A DNA stretch of 7,977 bases, taken from positions 1 through 7,977 of the forward strand of contig CAYRIY010000136.1 of assembly GCA_964424335.1 (NCBI GenBank). The letters are read 5' to 3'. Below, one piece after another: positions 1-7,977 of the stretch (position 1 is the first letter of the stretch; every line of letters starts with the position of its first letter). Under the pieces are notes generated by a model, which was given only the letters and a program-made list of their open reading frames with translations, had not been told where the DNA came from and searched no databases. Origin of the DNA: CAYRIY01 sp964424335. GTDB lineage: Bacteria > Bacillota > Limnochordia > DTU080 > RSA5. Made by a program: the position numbers and the translations under genes.

Positions 1-898
1 CCCGCCGTTCGACGGCCCAAAGCACCCACGTGTAGGGCGAAAGCGCCTCTTTCACCTGGGCTTCGTGCCACGTAAAGCCCCGATCGTAACTCACTTCGAC
101 GAGCGCGATGCCCCGATCTCCGGCAAAGGCGATGCCACCGATCAATGCGGGCGGGTCGACGTTCGCCCGGTTTCGGGGGACATCGATGCGGGACATGGTC
201 TTGATTACCGCTTCGTCGCTCCAGCCTCGCTCTTGCCAAAAACCTTGATAGTCGTCCTTCACGGCCACGATCTTTGTCAGCCATTTCACGTTTTTCATGC
301 CATAAATCCCAGGCACGATCATGCGCACGGGAAAGCCGTGGGCGTTGGGCAGTGGATCGCCGTTCATCGTCCAGGCGACGAGCGTGTCGGGGTGCATCGC
401 CTTTTCCATCGGGATGCTCTCGGTGTACTGGTCGTACGCTTCAAACTTGATGTCGACGACGCCCTCTTTCACTCCGGCACGCAGGAGAAACTCCCGCAAA
501 GGGATGCCTCCCCACTTGGCGTTGCCGATCAGGTCGCCGCCGACCTCGTTGCTGACGCACATCAACGTCGTGTACTGCTCTTTCATATCGTAAGACGTGA
601 GTTCGTCGTAGGTAAACGAAAACGGGCGCTCCACCTCGCCCTCGACCGATAGGCGCCAGTCCCGGAGGGGCACAGACACACTGAAAAGGTTTTTGTCGAC
701 TCGGTAAAAGCGGTTGTTTGGGGTGATCTCGTGGACGAGCCCTTGGATCCGGCTAAAGATCGGATGTACCGCCGTCGTTGCAGCAGCGTACCCCCGCTTC
801 CCAATTGACCACGTTCCCAGGGCGAGCGCTCCAAAAGCCGCAGCGCACTTGGCGAGGAACGATCGACGAACACGGTTTGGCGCTACTTGATCTTTCAT
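1..898 (-). CDS. Tat-exported sulfite-oxidase-fold molybdopterin oxidoreductase (C-terminus off the window)
   Basis: I translated this from the minus strand, starting at the ATG at 898-896 and staying open to base 1, for 299 residues. An AGGAGG on the minus strand (plus bases 909-914) lies about 10 bases upstream and fixes the start. Residues 10-18 (VRRSFLAKC) followed by an Ala/Leu-rich stretch to about residue 40 form a twin-arginine signal, so the protein is probably exported folded with its cofactor. Residues 75-215 match the SUOX-type molybdopterin domain: Cys114 in TLMCVSNEVGG sits where the Mo-ligating cysteine is expected, and the NAHGFPVRMIVPGIYGMKNVKW stretch (185-206) is family-typical. 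From about 235 (KTMSRIDVP) the Mo-co dimerisation domain begins and is cut by the window edge. Sulfite oxidase relatives and YedY/MsrP share this fold, so the substrate cannot be named. No electron-acceptor partner is visible. Family assignment is firm; function is not. Confidence 0.9.
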   Translation of the reverse strand, partial: MKDQVAPNRVRRSFLAKCAAAFGALALGTWSIGKRGYAAATTAVHPIFSRIQGLVHEITPNNRFYRVDKNLFSVSVPLRDWRLSVEGEVERPFSFTYDELTSYDMKEQYTTLMCVSNEVGGDLIGNAKWGGIPLREFLLRAGVKEGVVDIKFEAYDQYTESIPMEKAMHPDTLVAWTMNGDPLPNAHGFPVRMIVPGIYGMKNVKWLTKIVAVKDDYQGFWQERGWSDEAVIKTMSRIDVPRNRANVDPPALIGGIAFAGDRGIALVEVSYDRGFTWHEAQVKEALSPYTWVLWAVERR

Positions 899-933
899 GG
901 GTCGCGGTCCTCCTGCCGTTAGGTCATGGGACT

Positions 934-939
934 TATATA
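934..939 (-). promoter_or_regulatory. Possible -10 box of the molybdoenzyme promoter
   Basis: TATATA on the minus strand lies 35 bases upstream of the molybdoenzyme start, which would give a leader of roughly 30 bases. It is the only AT-rich hexamer in a GC-rich spacer. At spacings of 16-18 bases I find only GGTCGA, GGGTCG and AGGGTC as -35 candidates, none close to TTGACA. It may therefore be an activated promoter, use another sigma factor, or be chance. Confidence 0.25.
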
Positions 940-975
940 TCCATTGATACGTCGGTCGACCCTTGTTTGGATTAC

Positions 976-1000
976 GTTGTTCCTCGAAGTTGTTCCCTCG
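976..1000 (+). repeat. Tandem direct repeat GTTGTTCC(C)TCG
   Basis: GTTGTTCCTCG (976-986) is followed by GTTGTTCCCTCG (989-1000), which differs only by one inserted C. The repeat period is 13 bases. It sits in the divergent spacer, 78 bases or more upstream of the molybdoenzyme start. Tandem half-sites of this kind can bind a regulator, but I recognise no known operator consensus and chance similarity is possible. Confidence 0.4.
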
Positions 1001-1172
1001 CAAGGGTTCGCTTTCCTTTGAAAACGGTGGCATGGATGCCGCCGGATCGCCTTGCGCCTCGACTCGAAACGTTCCCGAACGAGGATCTCGTCGTCCCTAG
1101 CGCACACGGATGCCCGAAGTGGCCTCGACTTGAGAATGGAGGGCCGAGAGAACCGCTAGAGAAGATGTTCCT

Positions 1173-1189
1173 TGTGTCACATTGGAATG
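1173..1189. promoter_or_regulatory. Overlapping small palindromes upstream of the VOC gene
   Basis: TGTGTCACA (1173-1181) is a 4-bp inverted repeat around one base, and CATTGGAATG (1180-1189) is a 4-bp inverted repeat around two bases. They overlap and end 22 bases before the VOC start, a usual place for an operator. The first vaguely resembles half of a CRP or Rex-type TGTGA/TCACA site but lacks the normal spacer. Both are short enough to arise by chance. Confidence 0.2.
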
Positions 1190-1211
1190 CCTATTTGGAG
1201 TTGATGTTGGT

Positions 1212-1586
1212 ATGATGGTGGAGAGCATTCATCACTCTGCCCTCTTGGTGACGGACCTCGAAAAGGCAAAGGACTTTTACGGTCGCGTGCTTGGGCTAAG
1301 AGAGATCGAGCGCCCTCCGTTCAACTTTGCAGGGGCGTGGTATGAGGTGGGAGACGGTCAGATTCACTTGATCGTCTACCCCGAAAAGGCGCCGCGTGAG
1401 CGAACGATCGACACAAGAAACGCCCACTTGGCGCTTCGCGTCGCTAATTTCCACGAGACGGCGGCACGGCTCGAGGCCGAGGGAATCGAACTCGTCAAAC
1501 ACCCAAACAGCATCACGGGGTGGCCCCAGATGTTTTGTACCGATCCCGACGGCAACGTCCTCGAGCTTAACGCTGCCTCGTTATAG
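1212..1586 (+). CDS. VOC (glyoxalase/fosfomycin-resistance/dioxygenase) superfamily protein
   Basis: This 124-residue protein has one complete vicinal-oxygen-chelate unit made of two beta-alpha-beta-beta-beta modules. Visible hallmarks are IHHSALLVTDLEKAKDFY with LGL (residues 6-29), GAWYEVGDGQIHLIV (41-55), AHLALRVANF (71-80) and the closing DPDGNVLELN (111-120). Likely metal ligands are His8, His52, His72 and Glu118, so the site looks intact. Members include glyoxalase I, extradiol dioxygenases and thiol transferases, and the substrate cannot be read from the sequence. The start is placed at ATG 1212 because GGAG (1197-1200) lies 11 bases upstream. ATG 1215 is equally possible, and an in-frame ATG at 1182 would add ten residues that do not fit the family N-terminus. 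It is the first gene of the plus-strand run, 15 bases before the next start. Confidence 0.88.
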   Translation: MMVESIHHSALLVTDLEKAKDFYGRVLGLREIERPPFNFAGAWYEVGDGQIHLIVYPEKAPRERTIDTRNAHLALRVANFHETAARLEAEGIELVKHPNSITGWPQMFCTDPDGNVLELNAASL

Positions 1587-1601
1587 AAAGGTGAACGCTC
1601 G

Positions 1602-2252
1602 TTGATTCGAGTCGACCCGTCCAACTGGACTGCCGACTTCCGCATCGCCCGCGCGCTGACGGAAGCCTATAAATCGAGCGGATTTGACGAGGCGCTCTTT
1701 TTCTGTGTCGGCGATCCGGAGGATCCGATTCTTCGCCTCGGCACGTTGGTCGCAGATGAGACGATCAAATATTACCAAGGCGTCATGGGGACGAGTGAGC
1801 GACCGGTAACCCCTGACACGCTGCCCGAACGTGTCGAGGAAGCGATCAGGGAGTGGCCGGGGCGCTTTATCGTCGCGATCGAGCCGGGAACGGGTCTCGA
1901 GTCTCACCTGGGATCCGTAGAGATTACTGATCGAGGTCTTTCGATCGCGCCTTTGTCCGCTCGTCACGTGGCCCACTTTTCCGATGTTACGGTCAACGTC
2001 GTGCTTCGCATCGACGACGCGAACGATGTGAAAGCGCGCCGCTTGGCCGCTGCGGAAAAGAGCGAGAGGAGCGGTCTGCGTCAAGCTGCTCTTGAAGTTG
2101 GCACGGACGACGAAAGCGGCATGCCTCAGCGGGAGAAGTTCAAGCCGCTACGACCCGAGCAGATTACGCCCAACGTGGTGCGCAGGCTCGCCGACACCGT
2201 GATCGACGGCAACCTGCGTTTCTTGAGCAAGATTGGAAAACAACGACTTTAG
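1602..2252 (+). CDS. DUF1256 (sporulation protein YyaC)-like protein, HybD-like protease fold
   Basis: The 216-residue product starts at TTG 1602. AAAGGTG (1587-1593) ends 8 bases before it, and there is no better in-frame start nearby. From memory its landmarks follow the order of YyaC: ALFFCVGDPEDPILRLGTLVAD (31-52) in place of the family's IGTDRSTGDALGPLVG, then MGTSERPVTPDTLPERVEE (62-80), RFIVAIEPGTGLESHLGSVEI (88-108), VAHFSDVTVNVV (123-134) and a C-terminal helix LADTVIDGNLRF (196-207). DUF1256 proteins share a fold with hydrogenase-maturation and germination proteases and occur in spore-formers. The Asp/Gly-rich active-site region is poorly kept here (GDPEDPILRLG), and a charged insert of about 50 residues (137-187) is unusual, so enzymatic activity is uncertain. 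It lies 15 bases after the VOC gene and 43 before lutA. It could instead be an unrelated conserved protein. Confidence 0.5.
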   Translation: MIRVDPSNWTADFRIARALTEAYKSSGFDEALFFCVGDPEDPILRLGTLVADETIKYYQGVMGTSERPVTPDTLPERVEEAIREWPGRFIVAIEPGTGLESHLGSVEITDRGLSIAPLSARHVAHFSDVTVNVVLRIDDANDVKARRLAAAEKSERSGLRQAALEVGTDDESGMPQREKFKPLRPEQITPNVVRRLADTVIDGNLRFLSKIGKQRL

Positions 2253-2279
2253 CTCACCGTCGCCCTCCGAGCGACCAAC

Positions 2280-2285
2280 AGGGGG
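2280..2285 (+). promoter_or_regulatory. Ribosome binding site deciding the lutA start
   Basis: AGGGGG lies 10 bases before the TTG at 2296. This is the only good Shine-Dalgarno-like sequence near the lutA N-terminus. It supports starting translation at MRVSLFITCL, which is where LutA homologues begin, rather than at the upstream TTG 2233. Confidence 0.65.
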
Positions 2286-2295
2286 AACCTGTACT

Positions 2296-3086
2296 TTGCG
2301 CGTCTCACTCTTTATTACGTGCTTGATCGATGCGCTCTATCCGCAAGTCGGCGTGAGCACGGTCAAGCTCCTTCGTCGTCTAGGCGTTGAGGTCGACTTC
2401 CCCGAAGGCCAGGTGTGCTGCGGCCAACCCGCCTTCAACAGCGGGTACTCCGACGCGTCCCGGGAGGCCGCGGCTTCACTCATTCGGGCGTTCGTCGACG
2501 CTGAGTACGTCGTAGGACCGTCCGGATCGTGCGTTTCGATGATTCACCATTACTACCCGGCCCTCTTCGCAGGCCATCCCCTCGAAAAAGAGGCGAAAGC
2601 CTTTATCGGCAAGACGTACGAACTGTCGCAGTTCATCGTCGAAGTGCTGGGCAGGGACGATCTGAACGCACGCTTTGAGGGAACGGCTACCTACCACACG
2701 TCGTGCCACATGACCCGAGGGCTTGGGGTCGTCGATCCGCCGGTCCGCCTGCTTAGGAAGGTCCGGGGCCTCGAGCTCATCGACCTTCCGCACCGGGAGG
2801 ATTGTTGCGGCTTTGGCGGCACGTTCGCCGTCAAGATGGCCGATCTATCGACCGCCATGGCCGACGAAAAGATCGACCACGTGGCGGAGACGAAAGCGCA
2901 GTACTTGGTCGGCTCCGATATGGCCTGCCTCATGCACATCGGAGGACGGGCCGAGCGGCGGGGAGAGCCCGTCAAGGTCCTTCACCTCGCCGAATTGCTC
3001 GAACAAGCCACAAGGCCCGAGCGATTGGCAGAGCCCGGTGAACCTGCCGAGGTCGCGGGCGACATCGCAAAGGAGGCGAGCGCATC

Positions 3087-3090
<4 letters not shown>
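2296..3090 (+). CDS. lutA: L-lactate utilization iron-sulfur protein LutA (CCG-domain)
   Basis: LutA is one of three proteins that together oxidise L-lactate to pyruvate in the cytoplasm. The 264-residue product begins MRVSLFITCLIDALYPQVG, as LutA proteins do, from a TTG start. It carries two cysteine-rich CCG domains of the kind found in GlpC and heterodisulfide reductase subunits. The first has Cys9, Cys41-Cys42 (VCCGQPAFNSGY) and Cys79 (GSC). The second has Cys137, Cys170-Cys171 (DCCGFGGTF) and Cys211. No signal peptide or membrane segment is seen. A charged tail of about 25 residues (from about 240) extends past the family's usual end near 240 residues. The stop overlaps the lutB start in a GTGA, indicating coupled translation. 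Assignment is confident; the related glycolate-oxidase iron-sulfur subunit is excluded by the LutB/LutC neighbours. Confidence 0.93.
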
Positions 3091-4507
<1,417 letters not shown>

Positions 4508-4511
<4 letters not shown>

Positions 4512-5221
4512 GCGATCGTCTTGACCTCGGAGGGGTTGCCGAGGAGCGGTTTCTCGCACGAATCCGAGCGCGGATGCGCGCCACGGGCCCCAAGGATCCT
4601 CATCCGGGATCTTCCTATTGGCCGGCCGGCCACGAGGAGAATGCAACCCATTTAGAGAAAGTTGAACTGTTTACGCGCGCACTGGAAAATGTAGGGGGTC
4701 GCGTCTATAGAGCGGCGTCGCTCGTGGAAGCCTATTCCATCGTCGCGGCTGAGTTGGCTCGGGCAAACGGCAAGCGCGCCCTCCTCTCAGGCGGCGAATG
4801 GCCCGAGTTGGAAGGGGCTTTGACCTCGGCAGGCGTAGCCTTTGATCGCTGGGACGAGCTCGACTTTTCGCATGGGTCGAAGGACCGGGCGCCCGACGTC
4901 GTCAACGCTTGGGATGCCGGGATCGGCTGGGCGGATTACGCCGTCGCGGATCTTGGAAGCGTTGCGCTCTTGTTCGACCGGGACCAGGGGAGAAGCGTGA
5001 GCCTGCTTCCGCCGAGGTATATCTCGCTCGTGCGAAAAGACGCTCTCGTCATGAGCAGGCGAACCGTGCTCGAGGATGTCGACCGTCGGTTTCGAAAAGC
5101 GGGTCGAAACGGCTCCGTCGTGTTTGTAACGGGCCCGAGCCGCTCAGCCGACATCGAGATGGACTTGAGCGTCGGCGTACACGGCCCCGGCGAAGTTTGG
5201 GCGGTCTTGATCGACGAGTGA
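4508..5221 (+). CDS. lutC: Lactate utilization protein LutC (LUD domain)
   Basis: LutC is the third component needed for iron-sulfur-dependent L-lactate oxidation; its exact biochemical part is not well defined. The 237-residue product is close to the usual 240. It holds one LUD domain with the characteristic IGWADYAVADLGSVALL (139-155) and the C-terminal TGPSRSADIEMDLSVGVHGP (208-227). It has no iron-sulfur cysteines, as expected. The frame is open upstream to 4409, but the GTG at 4508 is preferred because it overlaps the lutB stop in a GTGA, has GGGGG (4495-4499) 8 bases upstream, and gives a family-like N-terminus (RFLARIRARM). An extension would lie wholly inside lutB. It is followed after 19 bases by the EVE gene. 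Confidence 0.93.
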
Positions 5222-5240
5222 CGCGAAGGAGGGGCGAACA

Positions 5241-5648
5241 ATGGCCCGCTGGCTTGTTAAGACCGAGCCCGAGGAGTACTCGTACCAAGACCTCGAGCGC
5301 GCCGGGCGCGACGTTTGGGACGGGGTGAAAAACAACGTCGCCTTGAAATACATGCGCGAGATGAAGCCGGGCGACGACGTCTTTGTCTACCACACGGGGC
5401 GTGTCCGGGCGATCATCGGCCTTGCCAAAGTGGTCTCCGAGCCGTACCCTGATCCCGCCTCTTCCGATCCCAAGCACACCGTCGTGGACCTGGAGGCCGT
5501 GCGGGCGCTTGGGCGCCCGGTGAGCCTGGCGGAGATCAAGGCTGATCCCGCGTTTTCCGATTGGCTGCTCGTTCGAAACTCTCGGCTCTCCGTGATGCCC
5601 GTTCCCGATCACCTCTGGGAACGGATCGTCGCCATGTCCGCCGGGTGA
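5241..5648 (+). CDS. EVE-domain protein (Thy28/PUA-like family)
   Basis: The 135-residue protein is almost entirely one EVE domain, a PUA-like fold thought to bind modified nucleobases in DNA or RNA. Clear landmarks are WLVKTEPEEYSYQDL (4-18), WDGVKNNVALKYMREMKPGDDVFVYH (26-51), IIGLAKVVSEPYPD (58-71) and the closing LLVRNSRLSVMPV (109-121). Many members read WDGVRNYQARN in the second motif, so NNVALKY is a mild variant. It is slightly shorter than the common 140-155 residues. The ATG start is backed by GAAGGAGGGG (5225-5234). It follows lutC by 19 bases and precedes transketolase by 48. There is no evident link to lactate metabolism, so it looks like a stand-alone housekeeping member; no restriction or defence partner is adjacent. 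Confidence 0.92.
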   Translation: MARWLVKTEPEEYSYQDLERAGRDVWDGVKNNVALKYMREMKPGDDVFVYHTGRVRAIIGLAKVVSEPYPDPASSDPKHTVVDLEAVRALGRPVSLAEIKADPAFSDWLLVRNSRLSVMPVPDHLWERIVAMSAG

Positions 5649-5696
5649 TTTGATAACGTAAACGAAAGTACGAGTGTTGGAGGTTTCAAAGAGACT

Positions 5697-7664
5697 ATGC
5701 TGGATCGAATCGCACACACAGTCCGCGCCCTGTCGGTGGACGCGGTGGAAGCGGCCAACTCGGGCCACCCGGGGCTTCCTTTGGGGATGGCCGATGTTGG
5801 AGCCGTCTTGTACGCCAAAATCTTAAAGCACGATCCCAACTGGCCCGAGTGGCCGGACCGCGACCGGGTGGTCCTCTCCGCCGGGCACGGCTCGATGTGG
5901 CTATACGGATTTCTTCACTTGTCCGGGTACGATCTCTCGCTCGATCAGATCAAGCAGTTTCGGCAGTTGGGGTCCGAGACGCCCGGCCACCCGGAGTATG
6001 GGGATACCCGCGGCGTGGAGACGACGACCGGTCCGCTCGGACAGGGAATCGGCAATGCCGTCGGCATGGCGCTGGCGGAGCGGATGCTCGCGGCGAAGTA
6101 CAACAAGGACGGACACGAGGTGGTCGGGCACTACACCTACGTGATCGCAAGCGACGGCGATCTGATGGAAGGTGTCGCGGCGGAGGCCTCCTCCCTTGCA
6201 GGGCACCTTGGGCTTGGCCGGCTGATCGTGTTTTACGACGACAACGAGATTACGATCGACGGCAAAACTGAGCTCGCCTTCAGCGAAGACGTCGCCAAGC
6301 GATATGAGTCCTACGGATGGCACATTCTTCACGTCGACGGCCACGACGTCGAGGCCGTGGAGGCGGCGGTCCGTACCGCCCAAAGCGTGACCGACAAGCC
6401 GAGTCTCATCGTGACCAAGACGACGATCGGCTGGGGAACGCCCAAAGCCGGCACGTCGGCCGCCCACAGCGACGCGATGGGCAAGGAGTCCATCAAGGCC
6501 CTCCGGGAGACGATCGGATGGCCCGACGAGGACTTTTACGTTCCCGATGACGTCTACTCGTTTTTTGCCGAGCGCAAAGCCGCGCTGGCAAAGGAGAGCG
6601 CAGCGTGGAAGGAGCGGTTTGAGGCTTGGTCGAGCGCCAATCCGGAGCTGCGCGCAGAGTGGGATGCGGCATTCTCCCAGGCCGTGCCTGCTGACCTCGC
6701 CTCCCATTTGCCGAAGGTAGATCGCTCGACCGCAGTTGCCACCCGGGCCGCTGCAGGCAAGGCCGAACAGGCGCTGGCGCAGGTCGTCCCGTATCTCGTC
6801 GGAGGCTCCGCCGACCTCAACCCGTCCACCAAGACGTTCATCGAGGGCGGCGGCGTCGTACAGCGCGGCGATTATGCCGGCCGCAACATTCACTTCGGCG
6901 TGCGCGAGCACGGCATGGGCGCGATACTTAACGGCATGCAGCTTCACGGGGGCTTGAGGGCGTTCGGCTCGACGTTCCTCGTCTTCTCCGATTACATGCG
7001 GCCTTCCATTCGCCTTGCTGCGCTGATGAAGCAGCCTGTGATCTACATCTTTACACATGACTCGATCTACGTGGGCGAAGACGGCCCGACCCACCAACCG
7101 GTCGAGCAACCCGAAGCGCTGCGCATCATCCCCAACCTCGAGGTGTTCCGCCCGGCGGACGCCGTCGAAGCGGGCCTTGCATGGGTCGAGGCGCTCAAGC
7201 GGACGGACGGTCCGACTGCGCTGCTCCTCACGCGCCAAAACGTGCCGGTCGTTGCCGACGAGGAGAGCGCGGCGGTCGATCGCGGCGGTTACGTGATCAA
7301 GAAAGAAGGCGGCGCATCGATCGATGCGGTGATCGTCGCTGCAGGGAGCGAAGTGGCGCTAGCCATCGATGCGGCAAACGCGCTCGAAGGTGAGGGCAAG
7401 TCGGTGCGGGTAGTCTCGATGCCCAACCGGGAGCGCTTCCTTCGCCAGAGCCAGGAGTATCAAGAGAGCGTGCTCGCAGCCGGGGTGCCGACCCTCGTCG
7501 TCGAGGCGGGCGTAGGCGCCGGTTGGAGGTCGATCGCAGGGGCGAACGGTCGCCTGCTGACGATCGAGCGTTTCGGCGCAAGCGGACCTGCGGCCAAAGT
7601 CGCGGAACACCTTGGAATCACGGTCGACAACGCCGTTCGTCTCGTCAAGGAGATGCTCGGGTAG
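5697..7664 (+). CDS. tkt: Transketolase
   Basis: Transketolase is a cytoplasmic TPP/Mg enzyme moving two-carbon units between pentose phosphate and glycolytic sugars. The 655-residue length and domain order are normal. In the TPP-binding domain are NSGHPG (His24), SAGHGSM (His64), TPGHPE (His98), SDGDLMEG (Asp153) with the metal ligand Asn183 in YDDNEIT, and His257. The pyrimidine-binding domain has TR (Arg350), GGSADL (369-374), FGVREHGM (Glu404) and GEDGPTHQP (Asp462, His466). The C-terminal domain has LTRQNVP (Arg513) and ends FGASGP. Positions equivalent to the E. coli catalytic residues, recalled from memory, all appear present. The ATG is the only plausible start: no in-frame start exists back to the EVE stop. 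GGAGGT (5679-5684) lies upstream with a rather long 12-base spacer. The gene is last in the run, followed by a strong terminator. Confidence 0.97.
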   Translation: MLDRIAHTVRALSVDAVEAANSGHPGLPLGMADVGAVLYAKILKHDPNWPEWPDRDRVVLSAGHGSMWLYGFLHLSGYDLSLDQIKQFRQLGSETPGHPEYGDTRGVETTTGPLGQGIGNAVGMALAERMLAAKYNKDGHEVVGHYTYVIASDGDLMEGVAAEASSLAGHLGLGRLIVFYDDNEITIDGKTELAFSEDVAKRYESYGWHILHVDGHDVEAVEAAVRTAQSVTDKPSLIVTKTTIGWGTPKAGTSAAHSDAMGKESIKALRETIGWPDEDFYVPDDVYSFFAERKAALAKESAAWKERFEAWSSANPELRAEWDAAFSQAVPADLASHLPKVDRSTAVATRAAAGKAEQALAQVVPYLVGGSADLNPSTKTFIEGGGVVQRGDYAGRNIHFGVREHGMGAILNGMQLHGGLRAFGSTFLVFSDYMRPSIRLAALMKQPVIYIFTHDSIYVGEDGPTHQPVEQPEALRIIPNLEVFRPADAVEAGLAWVEALKRTDGPTALLLTRQNVPVVADEESAAVDRGGYVIKKEGGASIDAVIVAAGSEVALAIDAANALEGEGKSVRVVSMPNRERFLRQSQEYQESVLAAGVPTLVVEAGVGAGWRSIAGANGRLLTIERFGASGPAAKVAEHLGITVDNAVRLVKEMLG

Positions 7665-7695
7665 CGGCGCTTACGGCCAATTTCAGCCATAAAAC

Positions 7696-7734
7696 AAGGC
7701 TGCGGCAGAGGATTTCGCCTGCCGCAGCCTTTTT
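7696..7734. terminator. Bidirectional intrinsic terminator between tkt and rhodanese
   Basis: AAGGCTGCGGCAG (7696-7708) pairs perfectly over 13 bp with CTGCCGCAGCCTT (7719-7731) around a 10-base loop. On the plus strand it runs into TTTTT (7730-7734), which serves transketolase, whose stop is 31 bases earlier. On the minus strand the stem is followed by TTGTTTTAT, which serves the rhodanese gene, whose stop is 29 bases before the hairpin. It is therefore a shared terminator for two converging genes. Confidence 0.93.
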
Positions 7735-7760
7735 ATGTGTGCGTACTATGACGTTTAGCC

Positions 7761-7977
7761 TTATGATGCGTTCTTGATTTGGGGATTGTTGATCGGCACG
7801 CCGACCATGCTGCCCCACTCGGTCCAGGAGCCGTCGTAGTTTTTGACGTCGGGGTACCCGAGCAGCTCGTGCAACACGAACCAAGAGTGCGACGAGCGCT
7901 CGCCGATGCGGCAGTAGGTGACGAGCTCCTTGTCGGGTGTGATGCCCTTACCGGCGTAAAGCGCTTTGAGCTCTTCC
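7761..7977 (-). CDS. Thiosulfate sulfurtransferase, CysA/SseA-type rhodanese (N-terminus off the window)
   Basis: Reading the minus strand from 7976, the last 71 residues are visible and end at TAA (7763-7761). They contain the active-site loop TYCRIGERSS, whose Cys carries the persulfide, followed by WFVLHELLGYPDVKNYDGSW and a terminal TEWGSMVGVPI. This combination is typical of the C-terminal, catalytic domain of two-domain thiosulfate sulfurtransferases such as mycobacterial CysA/SseA proteins, which move sulfane sulfur from thiosulfate to acceptors like cyanide or thiols. About three quarters of a normal 280-residue protein would lie beyond the right edge. The gene converges on transketolase and shares its terminator. 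Assignment to the family is confident; the physiological acceptor is unknown. Confidence 0.93.
   Translation of the reverse strand, partial: EELKALYAGKGITPDKELVTYCRIGERSSHSWFVLHELLGYPDVKNYDGSWTEWGSMVGVPINNPQIKNAS

Larger units (their letters stand above)
899..1211. other. Divergent intergenic spacer, no gene recognised
   Basis: This 313-base gap separates the minus-strand molybdoenzyme from the plus-strand VOC gene, so it should carry promoters for both. Open frames cross it on both strands, but none has a good ribosome site or a recognisable product. I see a tandem direct repeat (976-1000), a short inverted repeat CGTTCCCGAACG (1070-1081) and two small palindromes just upstream of the VOC gene (1173-1189). 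An AT-rich TATATA (934-939) could be a minus-strand -10 box. I found no convincing -35 partner for it and no clear sigma-70 promoter facing right. No hairpin with a T-tract, riboswitch or tRNA was seen. Confidence 0.6.

Noticed and set aside
583..873. Minus-strand 96-codon frame overlapping the molybdoenzyme
   Set aside because: It is an out-of-frame shadow; the frame starting at 898 has a Tat signal, ribosome site and clear family motifs.
954..961. GGTCGACC palindrome as an operator
   Set aside because: An 8-base palindrome is expected by chance in a GC-rich window of this size and has no second copy in the spacer.
919..1107. Minus-strand 62-codon frame in the divergent spacer
   Set aside because: Basic, low-complexity composition, no family resemblance and no supporting Shine-Dalgarno sequence; it would also sit on the presumed promoter.
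778..1215. Open plus-strand frame of 145 codons crossing the molybdoenzyme start and the spacer
   Set aside because: No ribosome site, no recognisable product, and its first third lies antisense to the well-supported molybdoenzyme N-terminus.
1211..1216. TATGAT as a -10 promoter box
   Set aside because: It overlaps the VOC start codons and has no -35 partner at 16-18 bases, so it is more likely just the double ATG.
2233..2295. Upstream TTG start for lutA giving 21 extra residues
   Set aside because: It has no good ribosome site, overlaps the preceding gene, and the added residues have no counterpart in LutA, whereas TTG 2296 has AGGGGG and begins MRVSLF.
5901..7238. Minus-strand frame of 445 codons antisense to transketolase
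   Set aside because: Shadow of a gene with every expected catalytic motif; no recognisable domain or ribosome site on the minus strand.

Overview
The window looks like a piece of a GC-rich (about 60% by eye) bacterial chromosome, most likely a Bacillota member and perhaps a spore-former of the Alicyclobacillaceae/Kyrpidia type. This is inferred from strong purine-rich Shine-Dalgarno sequences, frequent TTG and GTG starts, a Bacillus-style lutABC lactate-oxidation cluster, a protein resembling the sporulation family DUF1256/YyaC, and a Tat-exported SUOX-fold molybdoenzyme. No single marker fixes the species.

Layout. Bases 1-898 hold the N-terminal 299 residues of a Tat-secreted molybdopterin oxidoreductase on the minus strand, cut by the window edge. 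A 313-base divergent spacer (899-1211) follows, with no convincing gene and a few short repeats. From 1212 to 7664 seven genes run on the plus strand with small gaps or overlaps: a VOC-family metalloenzyme, a DUF1256-like protein, lutA, lutB, lutC, an EVE-domain protein and transketolase. A 13-bp GC-rich hairpin with T-tracts on both strands (7696-7734) closes the run. Converging on it from the right is the 3' end of a CysA/SseA-type rhodanese on the minus strand, cut by the right edge.

How the genes fit together. LutA, LutB and LutC are the three parts of the iron-sulfur L-lactate oxidation complex. They are tightly coupled by two GTGA stop/start overlaps. No lactate permease (LutP) or LutR regulator is visible. 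The VOC and DUF1256-like genes are placed to be co-transcribed with lut but have no established role there. EVE and transketolase (pentose phosphate pathway) look like ordinary housekeeping cargo at the end of the same run. Both flanking minus-strand genes belong to families often tied to sulfur chemistry, but nothing shows that they act together.

I see no CRISPR array, RNA gene, insertion sequence or phage gene. Most of the window is ordinary core metabolism. The points most worth a second look are the DUF1256-like gene inside a lut transcription unit, the unassigned divergent spacer, and the consistent use of weak start codons in the inner genes.
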